Origin: Winogradskyella helgolandensis
Lineage (GTDB): Bacteria; Bacteroidota; Bacteroidia; Flavobacteriales; Flavobacteriaceae
Assembly (NCBI RefSeq): GCF_013404085.1
Contig: NZ_JABFHO010000001.1
Coordinates: 2,925,001 to 2,989,000 of the forward strand
DNA: 64,000 nt
Reading direction: 5' to 3'
How positions within the stretch are numbered: the first letter of the stretch is position 1; the number at the start of each line of letters is the position of its first letter. Below the pieces are notes generated by a model. That model searched no databases and was not told the DNA's origin. It worked only from the letters and a program-made list of their open reading frames with translations. Shown here one piece after another: positions 34,556-43,450 of this stretch. A program made the position numbers and the translations under genes.

Positions 34556-36556
34556 ATGCCAACAATCACAAAGAGTAACATAGCCTACGATAAGCGAAGT
34601 TTAAATGACCAAACGTTATTGAAGCTTTACTATAATATGCTGAAACCGCGGCTAATCGAAGAGAAAATGCTCATTCTTTTACGTCAAGGAAAAGTGTCAA
34701 AATGGTTTTCGGGAATTGGACAAGAAGCCATTTCTGTTGGTGTAACCATGGCATTAAAACCAAGCGAATATATTCTTCCAATGCATAGAAATCTTGGTGT
34801 TTTTACGACACGTGAGATTCCTTTACATCGCTTATTTTGTCAATGGCAAGGAAAGGCTAGTGGATTTACAAAAGGTAGAGATCGTTCCTTTCATTTTGGG
34901 ACTCAAGAATATAATATTGTTGGGATGATATCACATTTAGGTCCTCAATTAGGAGTTGCAGATGGTATAGCCTTAGCGAATCTTTTGAAGAAAAACGGAA
35001 ACCTTACAGCTGTTTTTTCAGGAGAAGGAGGTACTAGTGAAGGTGATTTTCATGAAGCGCTAAACGTAGCTTCTGTTTGGAGTTTACCTGTGATTTTTTG
35101 TGTTGAGAATAATGGTTACGGACTTTCTACTCCAACAAACGAACAATACAATTGCAAGCATATAGCGGATAGAGGAAAAGGTTATGGTATTGAATCTTTT
35201 ATTTTAGATGGCAATAATATTATTGAAACCTATACAAAAGTCCAGAAATTAGCTGAAAGTATTAGAAAAAGGCCACGTCCAATTTTAATAGAATTTAAAA
35301 CTTTTAGACGAAGAGGTCATGAAGAAGCAAGTGGTACAAAATATGTGCCTAAGGAGTTGATAGAGGAATGGGAAGCTAAAGATCCGATAGAAAACTTTAG
35401 AAGCTTTTTATTTAGTAAAAAGATTCTCACAGCACAAATTGATGAAGCTTATAATGCTGAAATTAAGACAGCAATAGACACATCTTTAGATACAGCTTAT
35501 GCTGAACCTGATATTATACCAAGCGAAACCGCTGAATTAAATGATGTATATAAATCATTTATATATAAAGACTATACGCCAAATAAAGACACAAAAGAAT
35601 TACGTTTAATCGATGCTATTTCCGAAGGTTTGAAACAATCTATGGAAAAACATAAAAATCTTGTAATTATGGGACAAGATATTGCAGAATATGGTGGAGT
35701 TTTTAAAATCACAGAAGGCTTCTTAGAAGAGTTTGGAAAAGATAGGGTTAGAAACACTCCTATTTGTGAATCTGCAATTATTGAAACTGCCATGGGATTA
35801 TCTATCTCAGGTATAAAATCGGTTGTAGAAATGCAATTTGCGGATTTTGTGACTTCGGGCTTCAATCCTGTGGTAAATTATTTAGCAAAATCGCATTATA
35901 GATGGCAACAACAAGCTGACGTTGTAGTCAGAATGCCTTGTGGTGGAGGTGTAGCTGCAGGTCCATTTCATTCGCAAACTAATGAAGCATGGTTTACCAA
36001 AACACCAGGTTTAAAAGTAGTATATCCAGCCTTTCCTTATGATGCTAAAGGCTTATTAGCAACAGCTATTAATGATCCCAATCCTGTTTTATTCTTTGAG
36101 CATAAGGCCTTGTATAGAAGTATTCGACAAGATGTACCAACGGATTATTTTACAATTCCATTTGGTAAAGCAGCATTTTTAAAAGAAGGTAACGCTGTAA
36201 CCGTTATCACTTATGGAGCAGGTGTACATTGGGCTTTAGAAACGTTAGACAAGAATTCGGATATTTCAGCAGATTTAATTGATTTAAGAACCCTTCAACC
36301 TTTAGATAAAGATGCTATTATTAATTCAGTTAAAAAGACAGGACGCGCTATTATTCTTCAAGAGGATTCTTTATTTGGAGGTATTGCTAGTGATATTTCA
36401 GCACTCCTAATGGAAGACTGCTTCGAGTATTTGGATGCGCCAGTAAAACGTGTGGCAAGTATGGAAACCCCAATTCCATTTATTGGACAATTGGAAAAAC
36501 AGTATATGGCTAAAGGAAAGTTTGAAGATGCTTTGAAACAGCTATTAACCTATTAG
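34556..36556 (+). CDS. branched-chain 2-oxoacid dehydrogenase E1, fused alpha and beta subunits
   Basis: A 666-residue thiamine diphosphate enzyme. Residues about 15-325 are E1-alpha, with the ThDP/Mg motif GEGGTSEGDFHEALNVASVW...ENNGYG at about 156-190. Residues about 345-666 are E1-beta (LRLIDAISEGLKQSM, ITEGFLEEFGKDRV, QFADFV, MPCGGGVAAGPFHSQ). It decarboxylates branched-chain 2-oxoacids and passes the acyl group to lipoyl-E2, feeding iso-fatty-acid synthesis or degradation. The fusion is standard in Bacteroidota. E2 and E3 are not adjacent. The call as 2-oxoisovalerate rather than pyruvate dehydrogenase rests on the family-typical fused layout. Confidence 0.88.
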   Translation: MPTITKSNIAYDKRSLNDQTLLKLYYNMLKPRLIEEKMLILLRQGKVSKWFSGIGQEAISVGVTMALKPSEYILPMHRNLGVFTTREIPLHRLFCQWQGKASGFTKGRDRSFHFGTQEYNIVGMISHLGPQLGVADGIALANLLKKNGNLTAVFSGEGGTSEGDFHEALNVASVWSLPVIFCVENNGYGLSTPTNEQYNCKHIADRGKGYGIESFILDGNNIIETYTKVQKLAESIRKRPRPILIEFKTFRRRGHEEASGTKYVPKELIEEWEAKDPIENFRSFLFSKKILTAQIDEAYNAEIKTAIDTSLDTAYAEPDIIPSETAELNDVYKSFIYKDYTPNKDTKELRLIDAISEGLKQSMEKHKNLVIMGQDIAEYGGVFKITEGFLEEFGKDRVRNTPICESAIIETAMGLSISGIKSVVEMQFADFVTSGFNPVVNYLAKSHYRWQQQADVVVRMPCGGGVAAGPFHSQTNEAWFTKTPGLKVVYPAFPYDAKGLLATAINDPNPVLFFEHKALYRSIRQDVPTDYFTIPFGKAAFLKEGNAVTVITYGAGVHWALETLDKNSDISADLIDLRTLQPLDKDAIINSVKKTGRAIILQEDSLFGGIASDISALLMEDCFEYLDAPVKRVASMETPIPFIGQLEKQYMAKGKFEDALKQLLTY

Positions 36557-36701
36557 AGAATCTCATTTTGGTAGATTGATAATAGTGTTACGTAGATAAA
36601 AATAAAGTTTAAGTATATTAAATTTTTAACTGAATCTATTAATGTCTTAATTTGATGTGTTATAATTATTTTAAGATTGATTAACCCTGTAAAATTAAAA
36701 T

Positions 36702-39011
36702 ATGAAAATTAAATTACTATTGGTGCTTGTTATTACTTGCACATTATCTTTTGCACAACAAATACCTGAAAACATAAAACCACCAAGTTGGAGTCAAAAT
36801 AATGTGTCTGATTTGACACCTTTTAAACTTCCAACTTTCGATTTAAAAGCATTACAAGATGAAGATCTTATTAATGACCAAAACAAATCTAAACCATGGA
36901 GGTTTGGCCATGATATATACGTAGATCATAACTTTAATGACGTAGGTGAGTGGACAACTTTAGAAAATGGAGACCGCATTTGGAGAATGGCGTATTCGTC
37001 TAAAGGAGCATATTCATTAAATTTTATGTTTGATGTGTTTAAAATTCCTGAAGGAGCAAAACTCTATGTATATAATAAGGAAAAGACAGATTTATTAAGA
37101 CCGTTTACATATCACAATAACAATCCTGAAGAAGTGTTAGGAACTTGGTTAGTAGAGGGGAGTGTTGCCTATATAGAATATTATCAGCCTGCGAATGTTG
37201 TTGGTGAAGCTAAAATAACATTAGGTTCAGTTGTACATGGCTATCGTACAGCAGAAAGTTACCAAAAATCATTGAATGATTCTGGTTCTTGTAATCAAGA
37301 TGTGGATTGTGATATTACACCTGCATCAGATCCTTATGAGATAAATACTAGAAAAGAAGAAGTTAAAAAGGCAGTAGCCATGTTAGTTTCAGGTGGTGGA
37401 TTTTGTTCTGGAACATTAGTAAATAATACTAATAATGACGAAACACCATATTTTTTAACCGCTAATCATTGTAGTGGAGGAGAAGGTAGTTGGGCATTTC
37501 GCTTTAACTGGAGAAGTCCTAACCCTTCTTGTGGAACAACAACAAATAGTACTAATGGTAGCTATAACCAAACGGTTAGTGGATCGGTAGTAAGAGCTAA
37601 TAGTTCAAAATCTGATATGGAATTAGTTGAAATTACTGATACTAGTTTCTTTAATAATAATCCAGATGTGGTTTGGGCTGGCTGGAATAATTCTACAACT
37701 GAAACTCCTGCGATGAGTTTTGGTATTCATCATCCAAGTGGAGATATTCAGAAAGTTTCTAGAAATGATGAAGGGGCAATTAGGTTTACAACAAGTTTTA
37801 ATGGAAATACTACAGCTCAAATGTGGAGAATTAATGACTGGGAATTGGGCGTAACAGAAGGGGGATCTTCAGGCTCTGGTCTATTTAATGAAACCGGTCA
37901 TTTAATAGGTATGCTATCAGCAGGAACCGCAGCATGTTCTGGTACGGTTGACAACGGCGGGTATGATATCTATGGACGTTTCGGTGTCGCTTGGGATTTT
38001 GGTACTACTGCATCAACAAGACTTAGTGATTGGTTGGATCCTTCTAATTCTGGTGCCGAGATGGTAGATCAATATCCTTCTTTACAGACATATAATAATG
38101 ATGCAAGGGCCAGCGCAGGATCTGGTAATGTAGTAGAACTTTGTGGAGCAGATTTTACACCTCAAGTTACATTGATTAACTCAGGAGATTTACCTTTAAC
38201 TTCGGCAGATATATCTTATTTTATAGATGCTGAGACAAGTACACCTATAAGCTGGACAGGCAATTTACTTAGTGGTGAAAGTGTCGTAGTGGATACACCA
38301 ACATATTCTAATTTAGGATCTGGTAGCCACTCGTTTACCATTAATGTCTCTAACCCTAATGGAATAGCAGACGAAAATATATCTAATGATACTTTTGCTT
38401 TTAACTTTGAAGTTTCACCAACCTTTGCTACTACGACTATTACTTTCGACCTTTTAACTGACAATTATGGGGAAGAAACCTCTTGGACTCTTGTAAATAG
38501 TTCTGGTATAGTTGTGAGTAGTGGACCAATTTTTCCCTACGACGACGCAACATCATATCAAGAAATTATAACGATTCCAACTTATAATGAATGTTACACG
38601 TTTACAATTTTCGACGATGAAAATGATGGTGTATGTTGCTTCTATGGTGATGGCTCTTATAGTTTGAACGATGAAAATGAAAATGAAATAATTTCAGGTG
38701 GTGAATTTAGTGGTCAAGAATCTGTTACATTTAGTGTGCAAGATCCATTAAGTGTTAATGAATTTAGCATAGAAAATTTAATAAGTTTATATCCTAATCC
38801 TGTTAACCACAACTTAAATATTGATTTAAATAATTTGAATGAAGACGTAAGTTTTGAAATATTTGATACTCTAGGTAAGAAGATAAGTAAAGGGAATTTG
38901 AGAAGTAATGAAACTCATACTATGAATATATCACACTATCAAAGTGGTATTTATTTTATAAAATTATCTACAAGTACGACTTCTATAACTAAAAAACTTA
39001 TTAAAAATTAA
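36702..39011 (+). CDS. secreted trypsin-like serine protease with T9SS type A sorting domain
   Basis: A 769-residue exported protease. Residues 1-18 are a signal peptide, and a propeptide-like region runs to about 215. The S1 protease domain (about 220-465) has His256 (FLTANHCSG), Asp305 (SKSDMELVEI) and Ser390 (EGGSSGSGLF), with the lysyl-endopeptidase-like arrangement GTLVNNTNNDETPYFLTANHC. A beta-sandwich (about 475-570) and a CARDB-like or Pro-convertase-like region follow. Residues 690-769 are a Por_Secre_tail (ISLYPNPVNHNLNID, YQSGIYFIKLS). It is secreted by T9SS for extracellular protein degradation and ends at a strong terminator. Confidence 0.9.
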   Translation: MKIKLLLVLVITCTLSFAQQIPENIKPPSWSQNNVSDLTPFKLPTFDLKALQDEDLINDQNKSKPWRFGHDIYVDHNFNDVGEWTTLENGDRIWRMAYSSKGAYSLNFMFDVFKIPEGAKLYVYNKEKTDLLRPFTYHNNNPEEVLGTWLVEGSVAYIEYYQPANVVGEAKITLGSVVHGYRTAESYQKSLNDSGSCNQDVDCDITPASDPYEINTRKEEVKKAVAMLVSGGGFCSGTLVNNTNNDETPYFLTANHCSGGEGSWAFRFNWRSPNPSCGTTTNSTNGSYNQTVSGSVVRANSSKSDMELVEITDTSFFNNNPDVVWAGWNNSTTETPAMSFGIHHPSGDIQKVSRNDEGAIRFTTSFNGNTTAQMWRINDWELGVTEGGSSGSGLFNETGHLIGMLSAGTAACSGTVDNGGYDIYGRFGVAWDFGTTASTRLSDWLDPSNSGAEMVDQYPSLQTYNNDARASAGSGNVVELCGADFTPQVTLINSGDLPLTSADISYFIDAETSTPISWTGNLLSGESVVVDTPTYSNLGSGSHSFTINVSNPNGIADENISNDTFAFNFEVSPTFATTTITFDLLTDNYGEETSWTLVNSSGIVVSSGPIFPYDDATSYQEIITIPTYNECYTFTIFDDENDGVCCFYGDGSYSLNDENENEIISGGEFSGQESVTFSVQDPLSVNEFSIENLISLYPNPVNHNLNIDLNNLNEDVSFEIFDTLGKKISKGNLRSNETHTMNISHYQSGIYFIKLSTSTTSITKKLIKN

Positions 39012-39034
39012 GTTCTAAAACAGAATCTATAAAA

Positions 39035-39070
39035 AAAAGTCAGTTTCTTTTACAGGAAACTGACTTTTTT
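39035..39070. terminator. bidirectional intrinsic terminator
   Basis: AAAAGTCAGTTTC (39035-39047) and GAAACTGACTTTT (39056-39068) form a perfect 13-bp stem with an 8-base loop. A-rich and T-rich flanks give U-tracts on both strands. It ends the protease gene on the plus strand and can end the micro-ORF unit on the minus strand. Confidence 0.85.
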
Positions 39071-39099
39071 ATTAAACTTAAAATAAGATTTATTCTCAG

Positions 39100-39171
39100 T
39101 TAAAGTCTAATGGTTTTTAAGTCATCATCTAAACTGTTAGATGTGTTGACGATTCTTGATAATACTCTCAT
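39100..39171 (-). CDS. micro-ORF 2, 23 residues
   Basis: Reads MRVLSRIVNTSNSLDDDLKTIRL. The ORF is too short for standard gene calling. It begins MRxL like the micro-ORF at 39228-39314, is on the same strand, and stops 30 bases before a hairpin with a U-tract on the minus strand. There is no known homologue in my recollection. It is reported because of the paired layout; translation is unproven. Confidence 0.35.
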   Translation of the reverse strand: MRVLSRIVNTSNSLDDDLKTIRL

Positions 39172-39174
39172 AAC

Positions 39175-39213
<39 letters not shown>

Positions 39214-39227
39214 GAAATTGTAGGCTA

Positions 39228-39314
39228 TTATCTATAACGTCTTTTTTTATTCCAGTTAAAACTTTTTGTTTCAGTTGACGTACTCGATAATTGATTGTTG
39301 TTTAAAGTTCTCAT
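39228..39314 (-). CDS. micro-ORF 1, 28 residues
   Basis: Begins MRTLNNNQLSSTSTETKS and ends FNWNKKRRYR, a polar, basic-tailed peptide with no signal sequence. It is followed on the minus strand by the TTGA tract and then by micro-ORF 2. The 425-base gap 39012-39436 otherwise contains only the terminator and promoter of the next gene. No family is recognised and translation is unproven. Confidence 0.35.
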   Translation of the reverse strand: MRTLNNNQLSSTSTETKSFNWNKKRRYR

Positions 39315-39423
39315 AATTTATGTTTTTTAATTGGTTATACTAGTTAGACTATGAAACTTTAAATATGTTACAGTACTATGTATAACATAATACAATTTTA
39401 ACAAAATTTAACAATTTTCATTG

Positions 39424-39431
39424 TATCTTTA
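39424..39431 (+). promoter_or_regulatory. -7 box immediately before the 3D-domain gene
   Basis: TATCTTTA (39424-39431) is a common variant of the -7 box and ends only five bases before the ATG at 39437. If used, the transcript would be leaderless or nearly so. Confidence 0.35.
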
Positions 39432-39436
39432 TAAGT

Positions 39437-39853
39437 ATGAAATTAAGTCACTATGTTATAGCACTGGGCTGTATTAGCTTAAGTAATTGCAGTAATCATA
39501 CAAAAGACAATTGTATAAAAAATACATTTCAAGTTACAGCCACAGCCTACAACTCATTAGCATACCAAACCAATTCTAATCCAAATATCACTGCGTTTGG
39601 TGATAGTTTAAAACCTGGCTTACGATACATTGCTGTATCTCGCGATTTACTAGATTCTGGTTTAATACATAACACCAAGGTGAAAATTCAAGGCTTTGAT
39701 AGTTTATTCACCGTTAAAGATAAAATGAATCGTCGCTATCGAAAACGCATTGATATTTATATGGACAATGATGTGATAAAAGCAATAAAATGGGGCAAAA
39801 AGAAAGTTGTTATTGAATATTGTATTCAACCAAAAGATTCAATAACTAATTAG
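39437..39853 (+). CDS. 3D-domain (double-psi beta-barrel) lipoprotein
   Basis: A 138-residue protein with a lipoprotein-like N terminus (Cys18 after SLSN). Residues about 32-130 are a 3D/RlpA-like domain: VTATAYNSLAYQTNSNPNITAFGDSL, with the three conserved acidic positions in AFGD, FTVKDKMN and RIDIYMDND. The domain is related to MltA/lytic transglycosylase cores, so binding or cleavage of peptidoglycan in the periplasm is likely. It is convergent with exbD and overlaps it by eight bases. Confidence 0.82.
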   Translation: MKLSHYVIALGCISLSNCSNHTKDNCIKNTFQVTATAYNSLAYQTNSNPNITAFGDSLKPGLRYIAVSRDLLDSGLIHNTKVKIQGFDSLFTVKDKMNRRYRKRIDIYMDNDVIKAIKWGKKKVVIEYCIQPKDSITN

Positions 39854-40412
39854 AACGTTTTACCATAATTTCCGAAACTATAAAAGGATAGGCTTTCTGA
39901 ACCGCAACTAATTCACCTTTTGTTAGTTGATCAGGAGTTTTTTTAAAAATTTCTTTAGTATAGCGTGTTCTTAAATCATAATAAGCTCTTGTGATTTCAT
40001 CTTGCACAGAAATGAATAAATCATATTTAGTTAAAGCATCATGACTTAAGGAAATTACAGCCACTTTAGGATGATCAGATGAGTCTTTAGATTGTGCACC
40101 CTCACAAAAATCACAAGAATCGCTGCCATTATTATCAATAAAGGCTTCAACAATGTCTTTTACCTCTTCTAATTTTACAATGTCCGTGTCAATCATAATT
40201 TGTTGATTGTCGTTCATGGAAATTTGCAATAAATTCCGATCAGGAATATCTGCTGTGCAGTCTGGAGTATCACAAATAGGAGGTAACTTTCGCAAAATAC
40301 CTTTGTCTGCAGAAATTGTGGTTGTTACTAAAAAGAAAATGAGTAACAAAAAAGCAATGTCTGCCATAGATCCTGCATTAACCGATACAGAATGTCTTTT
40401 AAATGATTTCAT
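39846..40412 (-). CDS. ExbD/TolR-family protein, orphan
   Basis: A 188-residue inner membrane protein. One N-terminal helix carries the essential aspartate (Asp18 in SMADIAFLLLIFFLVTTTI) used in proton-driven ExbBD/TolQR motors. The periplasmic domain has two cysteine pairs (CDTPDC and CDFC), which could form disulfides. Flavobacterial exbD genes usually sit beside exbB and a second exbD; neither is present here, so the partner must be encoded elsewhere. It is divergent from the helicase gene. Confidence 0.85.
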   Translation of the reverse strand: MKSFKRHSVSVNAGSMADIAFLLLIFFLVTTTISADKGILRKLPPICDTPDCTADIPDRNLLQISMNDNQQIMIDTDIVKLEEVKDIVEAFIDNNGSDSCDFCEGAQSKDSSDHPKVAVISLSHDALTKYDLFISVQDEITRAYYDLRTRYTKEIFKKTPDQLTKGELVAVQKAYPFIVSEIMVKRSN

Positions 40413-40550
40413 AATATTATATATTTAAATGTTAATGAAATCTTAAATACAATAACAGTACCAATCTTTTTAAATCTTGTTAACAATTCATTCCGTAAAC
40501 CTTTACAATGTGCTATTTTTGCGAAATTAATCAAGTGCAAAAATTAGTTT

Positions 40551-42065
40551 ATGTCGTCAGAAACCGAAATCATTCCACAAAATGCAACTGAGAAAAGCCT
40601 CTATGATTATCAGATCAAGGACCTTAATCGCATTTTTGATGTAATGCGAGATGAGTCTGATGATTTTAATCTCTTATATCAATTACCAACAGGAGGTGGT
40701 AAAACCGTTATTTTTTCTGAAATCGTTAGACGTTATGCTGAGCAACATCAGAAAAAAGTAGTTATTTTAACACATAGAATTGAGCTTTGTAAGCAGACTT
40801 CTAATGTATTGTCTGGTTTTAATGTTAAGAATAAAGTTATTAATAGTAAGGTAAAAACACTTCCTGATCAAGATGAGTATCAGTGCTTTGTAGCTATGGT
40901 TGAAACCTTAAATAATCGCTTGTCTGACAATGATTTTGAGTTAAAAAATATTGGTTTAGTAATTATTGATGAAGCTCATTATAATTCATTCAGAAAACTA
41001 TTTAAGTTTTTCGAAAATTGTTTTATACTAGGTGTTACAGCCACGCCATTGAGTAGTAATATCAAATTACCAATGAAAGATAATTACAACAAGTTAATTG
41101 TTGGTGATGATATTTCGACTTTAATTAAAAATGGATTTTTGGCTAAAGCAGAAGTTTCTAATTATGATGTTGGATTAACCTCTTTAAAAATTGGCATTAA
41201 CGGTGATTATACCGTTAAATCTTCAGAAGCTTTATATACTAATAGCTTAATGCAATCCAAGCTATTAATGGCTTATGAGGAAATGGCAAAAGGCAAAAAA
41301 ACACTTATTTTTAATAATGGTATTTATACATCTAAAGAAGTTTATCATACATTTAAAAAGGCTGGTTATAACGTTAGGCATTTAGATAATACAGCGAATA
41401 AGCAAGATCGTAAAGACATTTTAAAATGGTTTAAAAAGACACCAGATGCTGTTTTGTCTTCTGTAAGTATATTAACTACTGGTTTTGATGAGCCCTCTGT
41501 GGAATCTATAATTTTAAATAGAGCCACACGGTCGTTAACGTTATACTTTCAAATGATTGGTCGTGGTAGCCGAATTTACAAAGATAGAAATACGTTTCAG
41601 GTCATAGATTTAGGAAATAATGAAGCTCGTTTTGGGCCTTGGGATCAGCCTGTAGATTGGCAACATATTTTTAAACATCCAGATTATTATTTAGAAAATA
41701 TTGTAGAAGACGATTTACTAGAGCGTGATTTTGTTTATACGATGCCAGATTCATTAAAGGTGAAATTTAAAAAATCATATACCTTAAATTTTGATGTGAA
41801 GGCAGAGTATAAAAACGTTATTAACGAAGGCAAAAAGTCGTTTACAGTAATTGAGCGTTCCATTGCGCAACATTCACAAATATGTATTGATAATAGCGAA
41901 GATGTTTATGATGCTAGAGATTTAACTAAAGAGCTTCAAGATGAAATTGCCTTTAGAATAAAACAATACTGCTATTGCATAATGAACAGTACTCAAAACT
42001 ACAAAGAATGGCTATTTGAAGAATATAATAGAAAGTTAAGAATTAGCTTTAATGGGAAGTTTTAA
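40551..42065 (+). CDS. superfamily 2 DEAD/DEAH-type helicase
   Basis: A 504-residue helicase. The first RecA-like domain has Walker A QLPTGGGKTV, motif Ia LTHRIELCKQ, DEAH in VIIDEAHYNSF and motif III VTATP. The second has SILTTGFDEPSV and motif VI QMIGRGSRIYKD. The C-terminal ~130 residues are lineage-specific. It resembles RadD/YejH-like and restriction-type helicases involved in DNA repair, but the substrate is not clear. TATTTTTG at 40514-40521 is a good -7 box. Confidence 0.88.
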   Translation: MSSETEIIPQNATEKSLYDYQIKDLNRIFDVMRDESDDFNLLYQLPTGGGKTVIFSEIVRRYAEQHQKKVVILTHRIELCKQTSNVLSGFNVKNKVINSKVKTLPDQDEYQCFVAMVETLNNRLSDNDFELKNIGLVIIDEAHYNSFRKLFKFFENCFILGVTATPLSSNIKLPMKDNYNKLIVGDDISTLIKNGFLAKAEVSNYDVGLTSLKIGINGDYTVKSSEALYTNSLMQSKLLMAYEEMAKGKKTLIFNNGIYTSKEVYHTFKKAGYNVRHLDNTANKQDRKDILKWFKKTPDAVLSSVSILTTGFDEPSVESIILNRATRSLTLYFQMIGRGSRIYKDRNTFQVIDLGNNEARFGPWDQPVDWQHIFKHPDYYLENIVEDDLLERDFVYTMPDSLKVKFKKSYTLNFDVKAEYKNVINEGKKSFTVIERSIAQHSQICIDNSEDVYDARDLTKELQDEIAFRIKQYCYCIMNSTQNYKEWLFEEYNRKLRISFNGKF

Positions 42066-42163
42066 CTTTTTTTTGTAAAGATTTCTGAATTTATACCTTT
42101 AATTTGAAATAGGTACGATTTTTGTAATTTAACAAGCATATACTTTAAATCAATAATATAAAA

Positions 42164-42895
42164 GTGAAAACGAGTTATATCATAGCATTTTTATTCTGCA
42201 TTTTTTGCAGTACAACTGTATTTGGCCAAGTTATAAAGGATAAAGAAACTAAATCTATTCGTATACCTGCAGAAGAATCTAAGAAGAAAAAAGATTCCGC
42301 TTTAGTTAAAGTCAAGGTCGCACCAATTTTAAAAAAGGAAGAAGAAAAGTCTAATGGTACTTCAAAGGACAACGAAGAAAAATTTGTAATTAGAGAAACC
42401 GAGAAACCATTTTCTATGACTGAGAACGATGGTTTAAAAAGTCCTGGTGAAATTTATGAAAAGCGTTGGAATAAAGAAGCTGTAAAAGGTGGCATAGTTA
42501 GAACTATGTCTGATCAGTTTTTAGGTGAACATAAAGTAGATACCAAATTTGTAAATATTGTTTGTAGAGATCATCAATATCCTGATGGTGACCGTGTTCA
42601 AATTTTATTGAATGGAAGCATTGTTAAACATAATTTGTTACTTACGGGTAGCTATAGACGAGTAGAAGTTAACTTAGCAGAAGGAAAAAACACAGTTGAT
42701 ATCGTGGCTTTAAATCAAGGTGAATCTGGTCCAAATACAGCTGAATTTGTGGTTTATGATGATAAAGGTAATGTGATTTCTTCTAAAGAATGGAACTTAT
42801 TGACTGGTGTAAAAGCAACAATTATTTTTCAAAACGAAAAAGTAGTTATTACGGAAAAAACAGCTAGTACAACTGAAGAAACGTCTAGTAACTGA
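42164..42895 (+). CDS. hypothetical secreted protein
   Basis: A 243-residue protein starting at GTG 42164, the only in-frame start that keeps the signal peptide (KTSYIIAFLFCIFCSTTVFG). Residues 25-80 are Lys/Glu-rich and disordered. Residues about 110-230 are a beta-sandwich-like domain (KFVNIVCRDHQYPDGDRVQILLNGS, RRVEVNLAEGKNTVDIVALNQGESGPNTAEFVVYD) seen in flavobacterial secreted proteins. It has no T9SS sorting tail. Its 3' end overlaps the convergent pseudouridine synthase gene by 11 bases. Confidence 0.7.
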   Translation: MKTSYIIAFLFCIFCSTTVFGQVIKDKETKSIRIPAEESKKKKDSALVKVKVAPILKKEEEKSNGTSKDNEEKFVIRETEKPFSMTENDGLKSPGEIYEKRWNKEAVKGGIVRTMSDQFLGEHKVDTKFVNIVCRDHQYPDGDRVQILLNGSIVKHNLLLTGSYRRVEVNLAEGKNTVDIVALNQGESGPNTAEFVVYDDKGNVISSKEWNLLTGVKATIIFQNEKVVITEKTASTTEETSSN

Positions 42896-43448
42896 TTGGT
42901 AAAACCTCAGCAGGTTTCATTACTCCTAATTTATAGTCACCAATCCGAACTCTTACTAACCGTAATGTTGGCAAACCAACTTTGGCTGTCATTTTTCGGA
43001 CCTGTCTAAACTTTCCTTCCGTTATAGTAATGGAGAGCCATGATGTAATGCCATGACGTTGATCTCGGACAAAACGTTCAAAAACATGTGATGTATCGGT
43101 TAAAATTTTGGCCTCACAAGGTTTCGTTTTATACGCTTTTCCTTCAACAGAAATTTCAACACCATTTTCTAATTCTGAAATAATTTCGGGTATTATTAGT
43201 CCATCGACCATCACATGGTATTCTTTTTCTATTGCAGAACTTGTAATGTAATTACTGAATTTGCCATCTGTAGTTAACAACAATAAACCTTCAGATTTTT
43301 CATCTAATCGGCCAACAGCCATAGTTTCATTTGGAAAATCATTGAGTTCGCCTAAAAGTTTTTTAGATTTACGCTTCGTTTGGTGATTTACAAATTGACT
43401 TAAATAGCCATAAGGTTTGTATAATTTAAAGTAGCTGTGTTCTTTCAT
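42885..43448 (-). CDS. 23S rRNA pseudouridine synthase, RluE-like
   Basis: The start is placed at 43448 (MKEHSYFKLYKPYGY), giving 187 residues; an upstream in-frame ATG lies within the preceding gene's coding sequence. It has the RsuA/RluB/E/F family core without an S4 domain, as in RluE: YKPYGYLSQF, catalytic Asp49 in VGRLDEKSEGLLLLT, and EGKFRQVRKMTAKVGLPTLRLVRVRIG. E. coli RluE modifies U2457 of 23S rRNA; the target here is inferred. It follows the DUF1853 gene by two bases. Confidence 0.88.
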   Translation of the reverse strand: MKEHSYFKLYKPYGYLSQFVNHQTKRKSKKLLGELNDFPNETMAVGRLDEKSEGLLLLTTDGKFSNYITSSAIEKEYHVMVDGLIIPEIISELENGVEISVEGKAYKTKPCEAKILTDTSHVFERFVRDQRHGITSWLSITITEGKFRQVRKMTAKVGLPTLRLVRVRIGDYKLGVMKPAEVLPISY

Positions 43449-43450
43449 AC

